Source: Mycobacterium sp. Aquia_213
GTDB lineage: Bacteria; Actinomycetota; Actinomycetes; Mycobacteriales; Mycobacteriaceae
Assembly: GCF_026625985.1 (NCBI RefSeq)
Contig: NZ_CP113116.1
Location: 5,704,001-5,768,000 of the forward strand
Reading direction: 5' to 3'
DNA: 64,000 nt
Part shown: in pieces, positions 18,898-27,861 of the stretch
Layout: each line of letters starts with the position of its first letter
Position numbering within the stretch: the first letter of the stretch is position 1
Program-made: the position numbers and the translations under genes
The notes under the pieces: model-generated
What the model saw: only the letters and a program-made list of their open reading frames with translations
Database searches by the model: none
What the model was told of the DNA's origin: nothing

Positions 18898-19326
18898 GTG
18901 GGCGAATTCGACCCTAAGGCCAGCTTCACCCGGTCCCCGGTGGCGCGACTGGCAACCAGCTCGCCCGACGGAAAACCGCACCTGGTGCCGGTGGTTTTCG
19001 CGGTCCGCGAGGCCGCTACAGCCGACGCCCCCGACATGGTGTACACCGCGATCGACGCGAAACCGAAAACCACCCAGCGGCTGCGCCGGCTGGCGAACAT
19101 CGCGGGCAACGCACAGGTCAGCCTGCTCGTCGACCACTACGCCGACGATTGGACGCAGTTGTGGTGGGTCCGCGTCGACGGGGCGGCTTCCATTCACTCC
19201 GACGGCGCGGCGATGCACACCGGCTACCGGCTGTTGCGCGCCAAATACCCTCAGTATCAATGGGTTTCGCTGAACGGCCCGGTCATCGCGGTGGCGGTAC
19301 ACCGCTGGTCGAGCTGGCACGCCTGA
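18898..19326 (+). CDS. PPOX-class F420-dependent oxidoreductase (Rv0121c-like)
   Basis: A 142-residue split-beta-barrel protein of the pyridoxamine-phosphate-oxidase fold. FTRSPVARLATSSPDGKPHLVPVVFAV is the typical first half, and VSLLVDHYADDWTQLWWVRVDG the cofactor-proximal region. The F420-binding group (TIGR03668-like) fits better than FMN members. It starts at GTG 18898 and is divergent from pepA. Gene order with fusA2 downstream equals Rv0121c-Rv0120c. The physiological substrate is unknown. Confidence 0.85.
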   Translation: MGEFDPKASFTRSPVARLATSSPDGKPHLVPVVFAVREAATADAPDMVYTAIDAKPKTTQRLRRLANIAGNAQVSLLVDHYADDWTQLWWVRVDGAASIHSDGAAMHTGYRLLRAKYPQYQWVSLNGPVIAVAVHRWSSWHA

Positions 19327-19457
19327 GCGGGCGCGTCGCGACGGGCAATTGTGGCTGGTCCGGGCCTTGAATTGGGCCGCAGTTGGGAGAAAGGTTGCCT
19401 AATACGTTCTGTGAGCTAGGACACACCGTGCCCGACCGAGCGAAGTGGAGGCAGGTC

Positions 19458-21617
19458 ATGGCGGACAAGGCGAACGCTTCGGCGGGCACAGGGGCCGCTC
19501 CCACCGCGAACTGTCCTGGCGATGTCCGCAACATCGTCCTGGTGGGCGCCTCGGGAGGCGGCAAGACGACCCTGGTCGAGGCCCTGCTCGTCGCGGGCGG
19601 CGTGCTGACCAGGGCAGGATCGGTGACCGACGGCAGCACCATCTGCGATTACGACGACGCCGAGATCCGTCAGCAGCGTTCGGTGGGCGTCGCGGTGGCC
19701 TCGCTGTCGCACGGCGGCATCAAGATCAACCTGGTCGACACGCCCGGATACGCCGACTTCGTCGGTGAGCTGCGCGCCGGACTGCGGGCCGCCGATTGCG
19801 CGCTGTTCGTGATCGCGGCCAACGAAGGCGTCGACGAACCGACCAAGTCGCTCTGGCAGGAATGCAGCCAAGTCGGCATGCCCCGCGCCGTGGTGATTAC
19901 CAAACTCGACCACGCCCGCGCGAACTATATGGAAGCGCTGCAGGCCGCGCAAAACGCGTTCGGCGACAAGGTTTTACCGCTCTACCTGCCGACCGGCTCG
20001 CCATCTTGCGAAGGCCTGATCGGCTTGCTGTCCCAGCAGCGCTACCAGTATTCCGGTGGCACCCGCACGGTCGGGCCGCCGGATCCCTCGGATGCCGACC
20101 GGATCAAGGAAGCGCGCGGCACGCTGATCGAGGGAATCATCGAGGAATCCGAGGACGAGTCCCTGATGGACCGTTATCTCGACGGTGAGGAGATCGACGA
20201 GGCGGTGCTCATCGAAGATCTGGAGCGCGCCGTTGCCCGCGGGTCGTTCTTCCCGGTGCTCCCCGTCTGCAGCGGCACCGGTGTCGGCACCCTGGAATTG
20301 CTCGAGGTCGCCACCCGCGGGTTCCCGTCTCCGATGGAACATCTGATGCCCGAGGTGTTTACGCCGCACGGCGCTCCGCATGCCAAGCTGGCCTGTGATG
20401 CCGAAGCACCATTGTTGGCTGAGGTGGTGAAGACGACGTCTGACCCGTACGTCGGCAGGGTCAGCCTGGTCCGGGTGTTCTCCGGGACCATCAGGCCCGA
20501 CACGACGGTGCATGTGTCGGGCCATTTTTCGTCCTTTTTCGGGGAGGTCAACGGAAACGGAAATACTCACCCCGATCACGACGAGGACGAACGCATTGGG
20601 GTGCTGTCCTTTCCGCTGGGCAAGCAGCAACGACCCGCACCTGCGGTGGTGGCCGGCGACATCTGCGCGATCGGCAAGCTCAGCCGCGCCGAAACCGGCG
20701 ACACCCTGTCCGACAAGGCCGAGCCCCTGGTGCTGAAACCGTGGGCCATGCCGGAACCGCTGCTCCCGATCGCCATTGCGGCCCATGCCAAGACCGACGA
20801 GGACAAGTTGTCGGTCGGGCTGGGCCGGTTGGCCGCCGAGGACCCCACACTGCGGATCGAGCAGAACTCCGAAACGCACCAGATCGTGCTGTGGTGCATG
20901 GGCGAGGCCCATGCCGGCGTCGTCCTCGAGGGGCTGGCCAGCCGATACGGCGTCACCGTGGACACGGTCGATCTGCGCGTCCCGCTTCGGGAAACCTTCG
21001 GCGGCAAGGCAAAAGGCCACGGTCGCCACGTCAAGCAGTCCGGCGGGCACGGCCAGTACGCGGTGTGCGACATCGATGTGGAGCCGTTGCCGGAGGGTTC
21101 CGGATTCGAGTTCGTCGACAAGGTGGTCGGTGGAGCGGTACCCCGGCAATTCATCCCGAGCGTGGAAAAGGGCGTCCGCGCCCAAATGGAAAAGGGTATC
21201 CACGCCGGTTACCCGGTGGTCGACATCCGGGTCACCCTACTCGACGGCAAGGCCCACAGCGTGGACTCGTCGGACTTCGCGTTCCAGATGGCGGGTTCGC
21301 TGGCGCTGCGCGAAGCGGCCGCCGCGACGAAGGTGACCCTGCTCGAACCGATCGACGAGATCTCGGTACTGGTGCCCGATGATTTCGTCGGCGCGGTGCT
21401 GGGCGACTTGTCGGGTCGGCGCGGCCGCGTGCTGGGCACCGATACCGCTGGACAGGAACGCACGGTGGTGCGGGCCGAGGTGCCTCAGGTCGAGCTGACG
21501 CGGTACGCGATCGATTTGCGTTCACTGGCGCATGGCGCCGCGTCCTTCACCCGAACGTTTGCCCGCTACGAGCCGATGCCGGAGTCCGCCGCGACCCGGC
21601 TGACGGCTAGTGTGTGA
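19458..21617 (+). CDS. fusA2: Elongation factor G-like protein FusA2 (Rv0120c)
   Basis: A 719-residue translational GTPase of the EF-G2 type. G-domain motifs are GASGGGKTT (P-loop), DTPGYADFVGE (G3) and VVITKLDH (G4, TKLD instead of NKxD). Domains II-V follow, with the domain IV start FGGKAKGHGRHVKQSGGHGQYA. The ATG at 19458 has GGAGG upstream. In M. smegmatis the EF-G2 paralogue is reported not to replace EF-G in translocation, so ribosome release or another role is likelier than elongation. Gene order matches Rv0120c next to fadD7. Confidence 0.92.
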   Translation: MADKANASAGTGAAPTANCPGDVRNIVLVGASGGGKTTLVEALLVAGGVLTRAGSVTDGSTICDYDDAEIRQQRSVGVAVASLSHGGIKINLVDTPGYADFVGELRAGLRAADCALFVIAANEGVDEPTKSLWQECSQVGMPRAVVITKLDHARANYMEALQAAQNAFGDKVLPLYLPTGSPSCEGLIGLLSQQRYQYSGGTRTVGPPDPSDADRIKEARGTLIEGIIEESEDESLMDRYLDGEEIDEAVLIEDLERAVARGSFFPVLPVCSGTGVGTLELLEVATRGFPSPMEHLMPEVFTPHGAPHAKLACDAEAPLLAEVVKTTSDPYVGRVSLVRVFSGTIRPDTTVHVSGHFSSFFGEVNGNGNTHPDHDEDERIGVLSFPLGKQQRPAPAVVAGDICAIGKLSRAETGDTLSDKAEPLVLKPWAMPEPLLPIAIAAHAKTDEDKLSVGLGRLAAEDPTLRIEQNSETHQIVLWCMGEAHAGVVLEGLASRYGVTVDTVDLRVPLRETFGGKAKGHGRHVKQSGGHGQYAVCDIDVEPLPEGSGFEFVDKVVGGAVPRQFIPSVEKGVRAQMEKGIHAGYPVVDIRVTLLDGKAHSVDSSDFAFQMAGSLALREAAAATKVTLLEPIDEISVLVPDDFVGAVLGDLSGRRGRVLGTDTAGQERTVVRAEVPQVELTRYAIDLRSLAHGAASFTRTFARYEPMPESAATRLTASV

Positions 21618-21660
21618 AAGCACCTGATAAACAGCCAGATTGGGAGCCCCGGATTCGAGC

Positions 21661-22134
21661 ATGTCGACATTCAACGGACTGCCTGCCCATATCCTGCTCA
21701 ATCATTTCGTCGTTGTCCTAGGTCCGCTGGCCGCGGTTCTGGCGATCCTGTGTGTGGTGTGGCCCGCGGCGCGGCGCCGGCTGATCTGGCTGGTTCTGCT
21801 GCTGGCGGTGGGCACGCTGGTCTTGACCCCGTTGACGACCACCGCGGGCGTCTGGTTATCGGCGCGCATCGGTGCGCCGTCGCCGGTGCTCACCAACCAC
21901 GAGCAACTCGGCTCCACCCTGATCTACATCGTGGCGGCACTGGCGGCGACGGTCACGGCATTGGCCGTCCTGCACGTGCGTGAGGCGCGCGGCGTGGACA
22001 TGAAACTCACACTGCACGCCGTCGTCGGGGTGCTGGTGGTCATCGCGGCCGTGGCCACCCTGGTACAGACCTACCGAGTCGGCGATTCCGGTGCCCGCGC
22101 CGCGTGGGGAAACGTGACGTCGTCGAGCCAGTGA
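21661..22134 (+). CDS. DUF2231-like four-helix membrane protein
   Basis: A 157-residue membrane protein with four hydrophobic segments: VVVLGPLAAVLAILCVVW, LIWLVLLLAVGTLVLTPL, LIYIVAALAATVTALAVL and LHAVVGVLVVIAAVATLV. The short N-terminal segment GLPAHILLNHF with two His resembles the haem-binding-like start of DUF2231 proteins. I use ATG 21661. It follows fusA2 by 43 bp on the same strand and converges on fadD7 with 25 bp between. No function is known. Confidence 0.7.
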   Translation: MSTFNGLPAHILLNHFVVVLGPLAAVLAILCVVWPAARRRLIWLVLLLAVGTLVLTPLTTTAGVWLSARIGAPSPVLTNHEQLGSTLIYIVAALAATVTALAVLHVREARGVDMKLTLHAVVGVLVVIAAVATLVQTYRVGDSGARAAWGNVTSSSQ

Positions 22135-22159
22135 GGCTGCCGCACAGTCCTTCTCAGCG

Positions 22160-23740
22160 TCAGGCGCCGCCGAACTGATTGGCCACGGCACGGCGGTCCA
22201 ATGAACCCTTGGCGGTGTGCGGCAGTTCGCTCGCGTGCAGGAAGGTGCCGGGCATCTCGTACGGCGCCAGCCGATCCCGGCAGAACTCCGTGAGCTCCTC
22301 GGGGCTGGGCGGACTCGATCCCCGCGCGACGACCACCGCGGCCACCGTCTCGCCGTACATCTTGTCCGGCAGCCCGAACACGGCCACCTCCAGGACGTCG
22401 GGATGGCTGGCCAGCACGCCCTCGACGCGCTCCGGTGAAATCTTCTCGCCGCCACGGTTGATGAGTTCCTTGATCCGCCCGCGGATGCTCAGATCACCCG
22501 CTGGGGAAAGCGAACCGAGATCGCCGGTGCGCAGCCAGCCGTCGGTGAAGTTGGCGGCGGTGATCGCCGGGTCGCCGAGGTAGCCGCGCACTACCGTCGG
22601 GCCATGCAGCCAGACCTCGCCGACGGCTTCGGGCGGAAGGGATTGACCGTCGGGCGCGACGATCCGGATCTGCGGACTGGTCGACCGTCCGACGAGACCC
22701 GTTGTCTCGGCTGGGTTTTCGCTTTGTTCGAGGCCCGTGGTGGCGACCTGATGAGTGCCTTCGGTCATCCCGAACGCACACACCACGGTTGCTCCGAAGG
22801 TGTCCTGCAGGGCCTGCGCCGTTTCCGTGGTGAGCGGAGCGCTGCAGCTGCGGATGAAGTGCAGCGCGGGCCCTCCGCCGTCCGGCCGCCCAGTCTTGGC
22901 GCGCTCCAACAGAATCTGGTGAATGGTCGGAACCGCGGTGTACCAGGTGGCCCCGACGTCGCTGATGTCGTCCCAGAAGGTGTGGGCCGAGAACTTCCCG
23001 CGCGCGGGCAACAACACGGTCCCGCCGGATGCCAGCGTCGACAGCAGCGCGGCGATCAGGCCGTGACCGTGGTAGAGCGGCATCACCGCGACCGTCGCGT
23101 CCGCCGGGCCCAGCTGGTAGGCGGCGATGATGGCCCGCACCGAACTGGCGATGTTCGTGTGGGTCCACGGGACCATTTTCGGCATGCCCGTGGTCCCGCC
23201 GGTGAACATGATCATCGCGTCGTCGTCCTGGAGGCCGTCGGGCGTCGTCACGTCTGGATTCGGCGCCGCCGGCGCATCCAGCCGCACCGACGACGGAGCA
23301 CCATCGCCGCCGACGGTCACCGCGATCGTCCACCACACCAGGTCGGGCTCCTGGCTGTCCCCCGGGCCCTCGCCGTCGACGAGCACCACGCCCGCGCCCG
23401 CGACTTCGCTGCGGGCGCGCTGGTCGCCGACGGGCAACGCCGGGTCCAGCGGAACCGCGATCAGCCCGGCGCGAGACGCCGCCAACAAGCCGACGACGAA
23501 CTCGGCGTTGCTGCCGGACCGCAACGCGATCCGGTCCCCCGGCCGCAAACCGCCGTCCTTCAGCTGCTTAGCCAGGTCGTCGACCAGCCGGACCAGCTCG
23601 CCATAGCTGACGGGCGTGCGATCGGCGGTGGCGACGAGCGCCGTCGCCTCCGGGTCGCGGATTGCCGCCGCCGCGACCAAATCGGCGATGCTCGGGGATT
23701 CGTCGGTCAACTCCGCCTCCGGGGTGATCAAGTCAGACAT
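22160..23740 (-). CDS. fadD7: Acyl-CoA synthetase FadD7, probable oxalate-CoA ligase
   Basis: A 526-residue ANL-superfamily ligase. Adenylation motifs are MFTGGTTGMPKMVPWTHTN (A3), FGMTEGTHQ (A5) and the A8-A10 stretch WLRTGDLG...GRIKELINRGGEKISPE. The last segment is the hallmark of the yeast Pcs60/plant AAE3 branch, whose members are oxalyl-CoA synthetases. Next to it lies oxcA, encoding oxalyl-CoA decarboxylase, so oxalate is the most likely substrate here although the name FadD7 implies a fatty acid. The ATG at 23740 has GGAAGGA upstream and matches the 525-residue Rv0119. Confidence 0.88.
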   Translation of the reverse strand: MSDLITPEAELTDESPSIADLVAAAAIRDPEATALVATADRTPVSYGELVRLVDDLAKQLKDGGLRPGDRIALRSGSNAEFVVGLLAASRAGLIAVPLDPALPVGDQRARSEVAGAGVVLVDGEGPGDSQEPDLVWWTIAVTVGGDGAPSSVRLDAPAAPNPDVTTPDGLQDDDAMIMFTGGTTGMPKMVPWTHTNIASSVRAIIAAYQLGPADATVAVMPLYHGHGLIAALLSTLASGGTVLLPARGKFSAHTFWDDISDVGATWYTAVPTIHQILLERAKTGRPDGGGPALHFIRSCSAPLTTETAQALQDTFGATVVCAFGMTEGTHQVATTGLEQSENPAETTGLVGRSTSPQIRIVAPDGQSLPPEAVGEVWLHGPTVVRGYLGDPAITAANFTDGWLRTGDLGSLSPAGDLSIRGRIKELINRGGEKISPERVEGVLASHPDVLEVAVFGLPDKMYGETVAAVVVARGSSPPSPEELTEFCRDRLAPYEMPGTFLHASELPHTAKGSLDRRAVANQFGGA

Positions 23741-23977
23741 CGCCGTGGTCCTTCCGCCTTCTCGCATGTGTAACAGCACCTGATTGCACGATGCCGAGAA
23801 ACCTCACTCTTCGTCCAATACTGTTCAGCTCACGATTGATAATCGGTGACTATCGAACGGCTGGCCAGCGGTCGATAACCATCGTGAATCGCTGCATAGT
23901 GGCTTGGTCTTGGACAGCGGCGGGGCAGCCGGACCACAGTGAAGGACGACAGGCACAAAGACGCGAGGAGTCGGGAC

Positions 23978-25732
23978 ATGACCACACTTTCGACATCGTC
24001 GACCGGGGCACCGGCAGGTTCGGAAGACGCTGCCTTGACCGACGGGTTCCACCTCGTTGTCAATGCCCTCAAAGCCAACGACATCGACACCATCTACGGG
24101 ATCGTCGGCATCCCGATCACCGACCTCGCCCGCGTCGCGCAGGCCTCCGGGATGCGGTACATCGGTTTCCGGCAGGAGACCTCCGCCGGCAATGCCGCCG
24201 CGGCCGCCGGGTTTCTCACCCGCCGCCCCGGGGTCTGCCTGACGACATCCGGACCCGGGTTTCTCAACGGCCTGCCCGCACTGGCCAACGCCACCACGAA
24301 CTGCTTCCCGATGATCCAGATCTCGGGTTCGAGCAATCGGGCGCTGGTCGATTTGCAGCGCGGCGATTACCAGGACCTGGACCAGCTCAATGCCGCAAGG
24401 CCTTTCGTGAAGGCGGCCTACCGCGTCGAGCGGGTCGAGGACATCGGGCGCGCCATCGCACGCGCGATCCGCACCGCCGTCTCCGGCCGGCCGGGCGGTG
24501 TCTACCTCGACATCCCCGGCGCGGTGCTGGGCCAGGCGATGGATGCCGCGGCGGGAGCCGAGAGCGTCTGGCGGGTCATCGATCCCGCGCCCCACCAGCT
24601 GCCGGCGCCGGAGGCGGTCGATCGTGCGCTGGACGTGCTCGCGCGGGCGCGCCGGCCGCTGATCGTCCTCGGCAAGGGCGCCGCGTATGCGCAGGCCGAC
24701 GCCGTGATCCGGGATTTCGTCGAGTCCACCGGAATTCCGTTTCTGCCGATGTCGATGGCCAAGGGGCTGTTGCCGGATTCGCATCGCCAGTCCGCGGCGG
24801 CCGCCCGCTCGCTGGCCATCGCCCGTGCCGACGCGGTGCTGCTGGTCGGTGCGCGGCTGAATTGGCTACTCGGCCATGGCGAGTCGCCGCAATGGGCCGC
24901 CGACGCCAAGTTCGTGCAGGTCGACATCGCGGCGTCGGAGTTCGACAGCAACCAGCCCATCGTGGCGCCGCTGGCCGGCGACATCGGGTCGGTGATGTTT
25001 GCGTTGCGCGACGGCCTGGCCACCCGTCCGATCGCAATGCCGACGGAATGGACCGACGAGCTGGCCGATCGCCGAGCACGCAACGACGCCAAGATGAGCG
25101 AGCGTCTCGCCGAAAATCCGCACCCGATGCGGTTTTACAACGCACTTGGCGCGATTCGTTCGGTGCTGCAAGCGAATCCGGATGTCTACGTGGTCAATGA
25201 GGGGGCCAATGCGCTGGACCTGGCCCGCAACGTGATCGATATGGAGCTACCGCGGCACCGCCTCGACACCGGAACCTGGGGGGTCATGGGTATCGGCATG
25301 GGCTACGCGATCGCCGCCGCGGTCGAGACGGGGCGACCGGTCGTCGCGATCGAGGGGGACAGCGCATTTGGCTTCAGCGGCATGGAGATCGAGACCATCT
25401 GCCGCTACCGACTACCGGTGACGGTCCTGATACTCAACAACGGCGGCGTGTACCGCGGCGACGAGGAGCCCACCGGGAACAGTCCCGCCCCCACCGTGCT
25501 CAACGCCGGTGCGCGGCACGAACTGCTCGCAGAAGCATTCGGCGGCAAGGGATATCACGTCACCACCCCGGCCGAGCTGCAGTCGGCGCTGACCGAGGCA
25601 CTCGCGTCGAACGGGCCGTCGCTGATCGATTGCGAACTCGACCCGGCGGCCGGGGTGGAGAGCGGACATCTGGCAAGTCTCAACCCGACCAGCGCGGCCA
25701 ACCGGAAGCCCGCGGTCAGCGCCGGCGCGTAA
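23978..25732 (+). CDS. oxcA: Oxalyl-CoA decarboxylase OxcA
   Basis: A 584-residue thiamine-diphosphate enzyme very close to Oxalobacter oxalyl-CoA decarboxylase: TDGFHLVVNALKANDIDTIYG, LTTSGPGFLNGLPALANATT, and the C-terminal RLDTGTWGVMGIGMGYAIAA and EGDSAFGFSGMEIETICRY. The glutamate that activates thiamine lies in FRQETSAG. It converts oxalyl-CoA to formyl-CoA and CO2. The ATG at 23978 has GAGGAG nine bases upstream. It is divergent from fadD7 and overlaps oxyS tail-to-tail by 17 bp. No formyl-CoA transferase lies beside it. Confidence 0.95.
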   Translation: MTTLSTSSTGAPAGSEDAALTDGFHLVVNALKANDIDTIYGIVGIPITDLARVAQASGMRYIGFRQETSAGNAAAAAGFLTRRPGVCLTTSGPGFLNGLPALANATTNCFPMIQISGSSNRALVDLQRGDYQDLDQLNAARPFVKAAYRVERVEDIGRAIARAIRTAVSGRPGGVYLDIPGAVLGQAMDAAAGAESVWRVIDPAPHQLPAPEAVDRALDVLARARRPLIVLGKGAAYAQADAVIRDFVESTGIPFLPMSMAKGLLPDSHRQSAAAARSLAIARADAVLLVGARLNWLLGHGESPQWAADAKFVQVDIAASEFDSNQPIVAPLAGDIGSVMFALRDGLATRPIAMPTEWTDELADRRARNDAKMSERLAENPHPMRFYNALGAIRSVLQANPDVYVVNEGANALDLARNVIDMELPRHRLDTGTWGVMGIGMGYAIAAAVETGRPVVAIEGDSAFGFSGMEIETICRYRLPVTVLILNNGGVYRGDEEPTGNSPAPTVLNAGARHELLAEAFGGKGYHVTTPAELQSALTEALASNGPSLIDCELDPAAGVESGHLASLNPTSAANRKPAVSAGA

Positions 25733-26648
25733 CCCCCAGCAGCTGGGCGTCGAAGAACTCGTCGAGCGAGAGCTGCTGCGCGGACGCGACGAGCGCCCGG
25801 GCAACCGGTGATCCGGGCCCGGAGGCGTTGGTGGCCAACGTAATCTCGGCTTTCACGACCGGATCGACCATTTCGACCGCACGAATATCTCCACCCAACG
25901 GCGAGGTCCACAGCCAGGTGTGCGGAACAATGCATGCCCAGTTACCGGAGGAGACCTGCGCGAGTAGTGAAGCCACCGAGTCGGTTTCGACTTGCGGGGT
26001 GACGGTGATGCCGTGGCCGGCGAAGGCTTCGTCGATGATTTGGCGATCCCGCATGTCGGCGGTGAGCAATGCCAGCGGCAGCTGCGCGGCATCCGGCCAC
26101 CGCAACGTCGGCGCGGCCGAGGGCAACATGTCCGCCGGCGACAGCAGCACATAGCGCTCCGCGTAAAGCGGCACCAGGTCCACATCGTGCGCGTCATCGG
26201 GCGAGGCGTGCACGATGGCGGCGTCGAGCTCGAATTCACGCAAGCGCCGGTACAGTTCGGTCGCGGCCAACCGGGAATTGATCTGCACCTTGACCAATGG
26301 ATGCGCCGAGCAGAAGGCGGACAGCACCAGGGATGCCGTGGTCGATGCGGTGGGCACGGTGCCCAGCCGAAGCGTCCCGGTGATCCCCGACCGGACCGCG
26401 TCTACCTCGGCCTTGAACGCATCGTGCTCGGCCAGAATCCGCTTGGCCCACACGACCAGTCGCTCCCCTTCGGGGGTGAGGCCTTCGAAGCTGTGCCCGC
26501 GGTTGATCAGTGTGACGTTCAGTTCACGTTCCAGCTTGGCGATCGCGGCGGACAGCGCGGGTTGCGATACGTAGCACTTCTCGGCGGCCCGGGCGAAGTG
26601 GCGCTCCTGGGCGACCGCGACGAAGTACTCCAGCTGACGAAAGAGCAC
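25716..26648 (-). CDS. oxyS: LysR-family regulator OxyS
   Basis: A 310-residue LysR regulator. The HTH is HFARAAEKCYVSQPALSAAIAKLERELNV, followed by the inducer-binding domain beginning TGTLRLGTVPTAS. It closely matches Rv0117 (OxyS), reported to act in the oxidative-stress response in mycobacteria. I use GTG 26648 because GAGGAG lies six bases upstream; the GTG at 26654 would sit directly on that sequence. Convergent overlap with oxcA keeps the M. tuberculosis order. A role in oxalate gene control is possible but unproved. Confidence 0.93.
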   Translation of the reverse strand: MLFRQLEYFVAVAQERHFARAAEKCYVSQPALSAAIAKLERELNVTLINRGHSFEGLTPEGERLVVWAKRILAEHDAFKAEVDAVRSGITGTLRLGTVPTASTTASLVLSAFCSAHPLVKVQINSRLAATELYRRLREFELDAAIVHASPDDAHDVDLVPLYAERYVLLSPADMLPSAAPTLRWPDAAQLPLALLTADMRDRQIIDEAFAGHGITVTPQVETDSVASLLAQVSSGNWACIVPHTWLWTSPLGGDIRAVEMVDPVVKAEITLATNASGPGSPVARALVASAQQLSLDEFFDAQLLGVTRRR

Positions 26649-26654
26649 CCGCAC

Positions 26655-26949
26655 CTCCTCGGCCTGGCGGCACCGATGCCGCTGAGGTTAACATTCTTGA
26701 TTCCGGCAAGCGTCCGCGTTCGGCTGGCCCGCTGACCGTTGCCCACGAATAGTGTTTGCGTTCAACAGCATCGGCGCGCCGCTGCCCGGCAAGTCCAGCA
26801 AGTCGGGTTGTGCGGATCGAACTCAACCGGTGATCGGATCGTTACCGTGGAGACCGGGCGGGAGTGTCATTGTTTGCTAAAAGCCGTAATGGTCAGACTG
26901 CCAGTAGAATATCGTCGTGTTGATCGCACCGTATCGGAGGGTTGACGCC
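26655..26949. other. Divergent intergenic region between oxyS and ldtA
   Basis: About 300 bases without a convincing gene. It holds the oxyS ribosome-binding site at its left end and GGAGGG for ldtA at its right end. TAGAAT at about 26905 could be a -10 element for ldtA, but no well-spaced -35 was found. No repeat or RNA structure stood out. Confidence 0.4.
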
Positions 26950-27705
26950 ATGCGTCGTGGGGTTCGTTATCTATTTGTTATGGTCGCGATCACGGGCTTG
27001 GGCGTGATGGGCTCCGGCTCCCAGGCGGTCGCCTCCGTGCCGGTACCCGAACCAACCCCTGTGGTGGCCTCGATTTTGCCGGCCAATGGCGCCGTGGTGG
27101 GAGTTGCGCACCCGGTCGTCGTGAAATTCACCGCACCGGTGACCGACCGCGCCGCCGTCGAACGGTCCATCCACGTCGCTTCGCCCAGTAGCATCACCGG
27201 ACACTTCGAGTGGCCCGAGAACAATGTCGTGCAATGGGTTCCGAACCAGTACTGGCCCGCCCACAGCCACGTTTCGGTGGGCGTGCAAGAGCTGACGACG
27301 GGCTTCGACACCGGCGACGCATTCCTGGGTGTTGCCAGCATCTCCGGCCACACCTTCACCGTGAGTCGGGACGGGGAAATTCTGCGCACGATGCCCGCCT
27401 CGATGGGTAAGCCCGCCCGCCCGACACCGGTCGGCAACTTCACCGCCCTCGAGAAGCAACGCAGCGTGGTGATGGACTCGCGGACCATCGGCATTCCGCT
27501 CAGTGCCCCGGATGGTTACAAGATCACCGCTCAGTATGCGGTTCGCGTCACCTGGAGCGGCGTGTACGTGCACTCGGCACCCTGGTCCGTCGACTCGCAG
27601 GGCCACGCCAACGTCAGCCACGGCTGCATCAACCTGAGCCCGGACAACGCCGCGTGGTACTTCAACAACGTCAACGTCGGCGACCCCATCCAGGTCGTCG
27701 CGTAG
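26950..27705 (+). CDS. ldtA: L,D-transpeptidase LdtA (LdtMt1-like)
   Basis: A 251-residue exported peptidoglycan cross-linking enzyme. It has a signal/anchor segment YLFVMVAITGLGVMGSGSQ, an Ig-like domain beginning SILPANGAVVGVAHPVVVKF, and a YkuD catalytic domain with YVHSAPWSVDSQGHANVSHG followed by catalytic Cys226 in HGCINLSPDN. Both length and Cys number equal LdtMt1 (Rv0116c). It makes 3-3 cross-links and is carbapenem-sensitive in known homologues. The ATG at 26950 is chosen over an earlier TTG/GTG because the product then starts MRRGVRYL like the family. Confidence 0.95.
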   Translation: MRRGVRYLFVMVAITGLGVMGSGSQAVASVPVPEPTPVVASILPANGAVVGVAHPVVVKFTAPVTDRAAVERSIHVASPSSITGHFEWPENNVVQWVPNQYWPAHSHVSVGVQELTTGFDTGDAFLGVASISGHTFTVSRDGEILRTMPASMGKPARPTPVGNFTALEKQRSVVMDSRTIGIPLSAPDGYKITAQYAVRVTWSGVYVHSAPWSVDSQGHANVSHGCINLSPDNAAWYFNNVNVGDPIQVVA

Positions 27706-27761
27706 CAGTCCCGGTTACGCCGGCAAATCTCTGACGCGGCCGTGATGCCGCGCCGGCCGTG

Positions 27762-27778
27762 ACACCCGGCACGGGTGT
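27762..27778. promoter_or_regulatory. Perfect 7-bp inverted repeat upstream of the carboxylic acid reductase gene
   Basis: ACACCCG (27762-27768) and CGGGTGT (27772-27778) flank GCA, 84 bp before the car start. It could be a regulator-binding site for car or part of the ldtA transcript end; no T-tract follows. Confidence 0.35.
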
Positions 27779-27861
27779 GGGGACGGTCACACTCACCCGG
27801 TGGAAGAGTCGTAGCGGGCGGGTCGTTGGCGCTAGGGAGCGGTCCGAACGAGAGGGTGGAC

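Noticed and set aside
17689..19320. Longer PepA version starting at 19320
   Set aside because: The extra part is antisense to the F420/PPOX gene; the ATG at 18750 has a strong ribosome-binding site and directly precedes the signal peptide.
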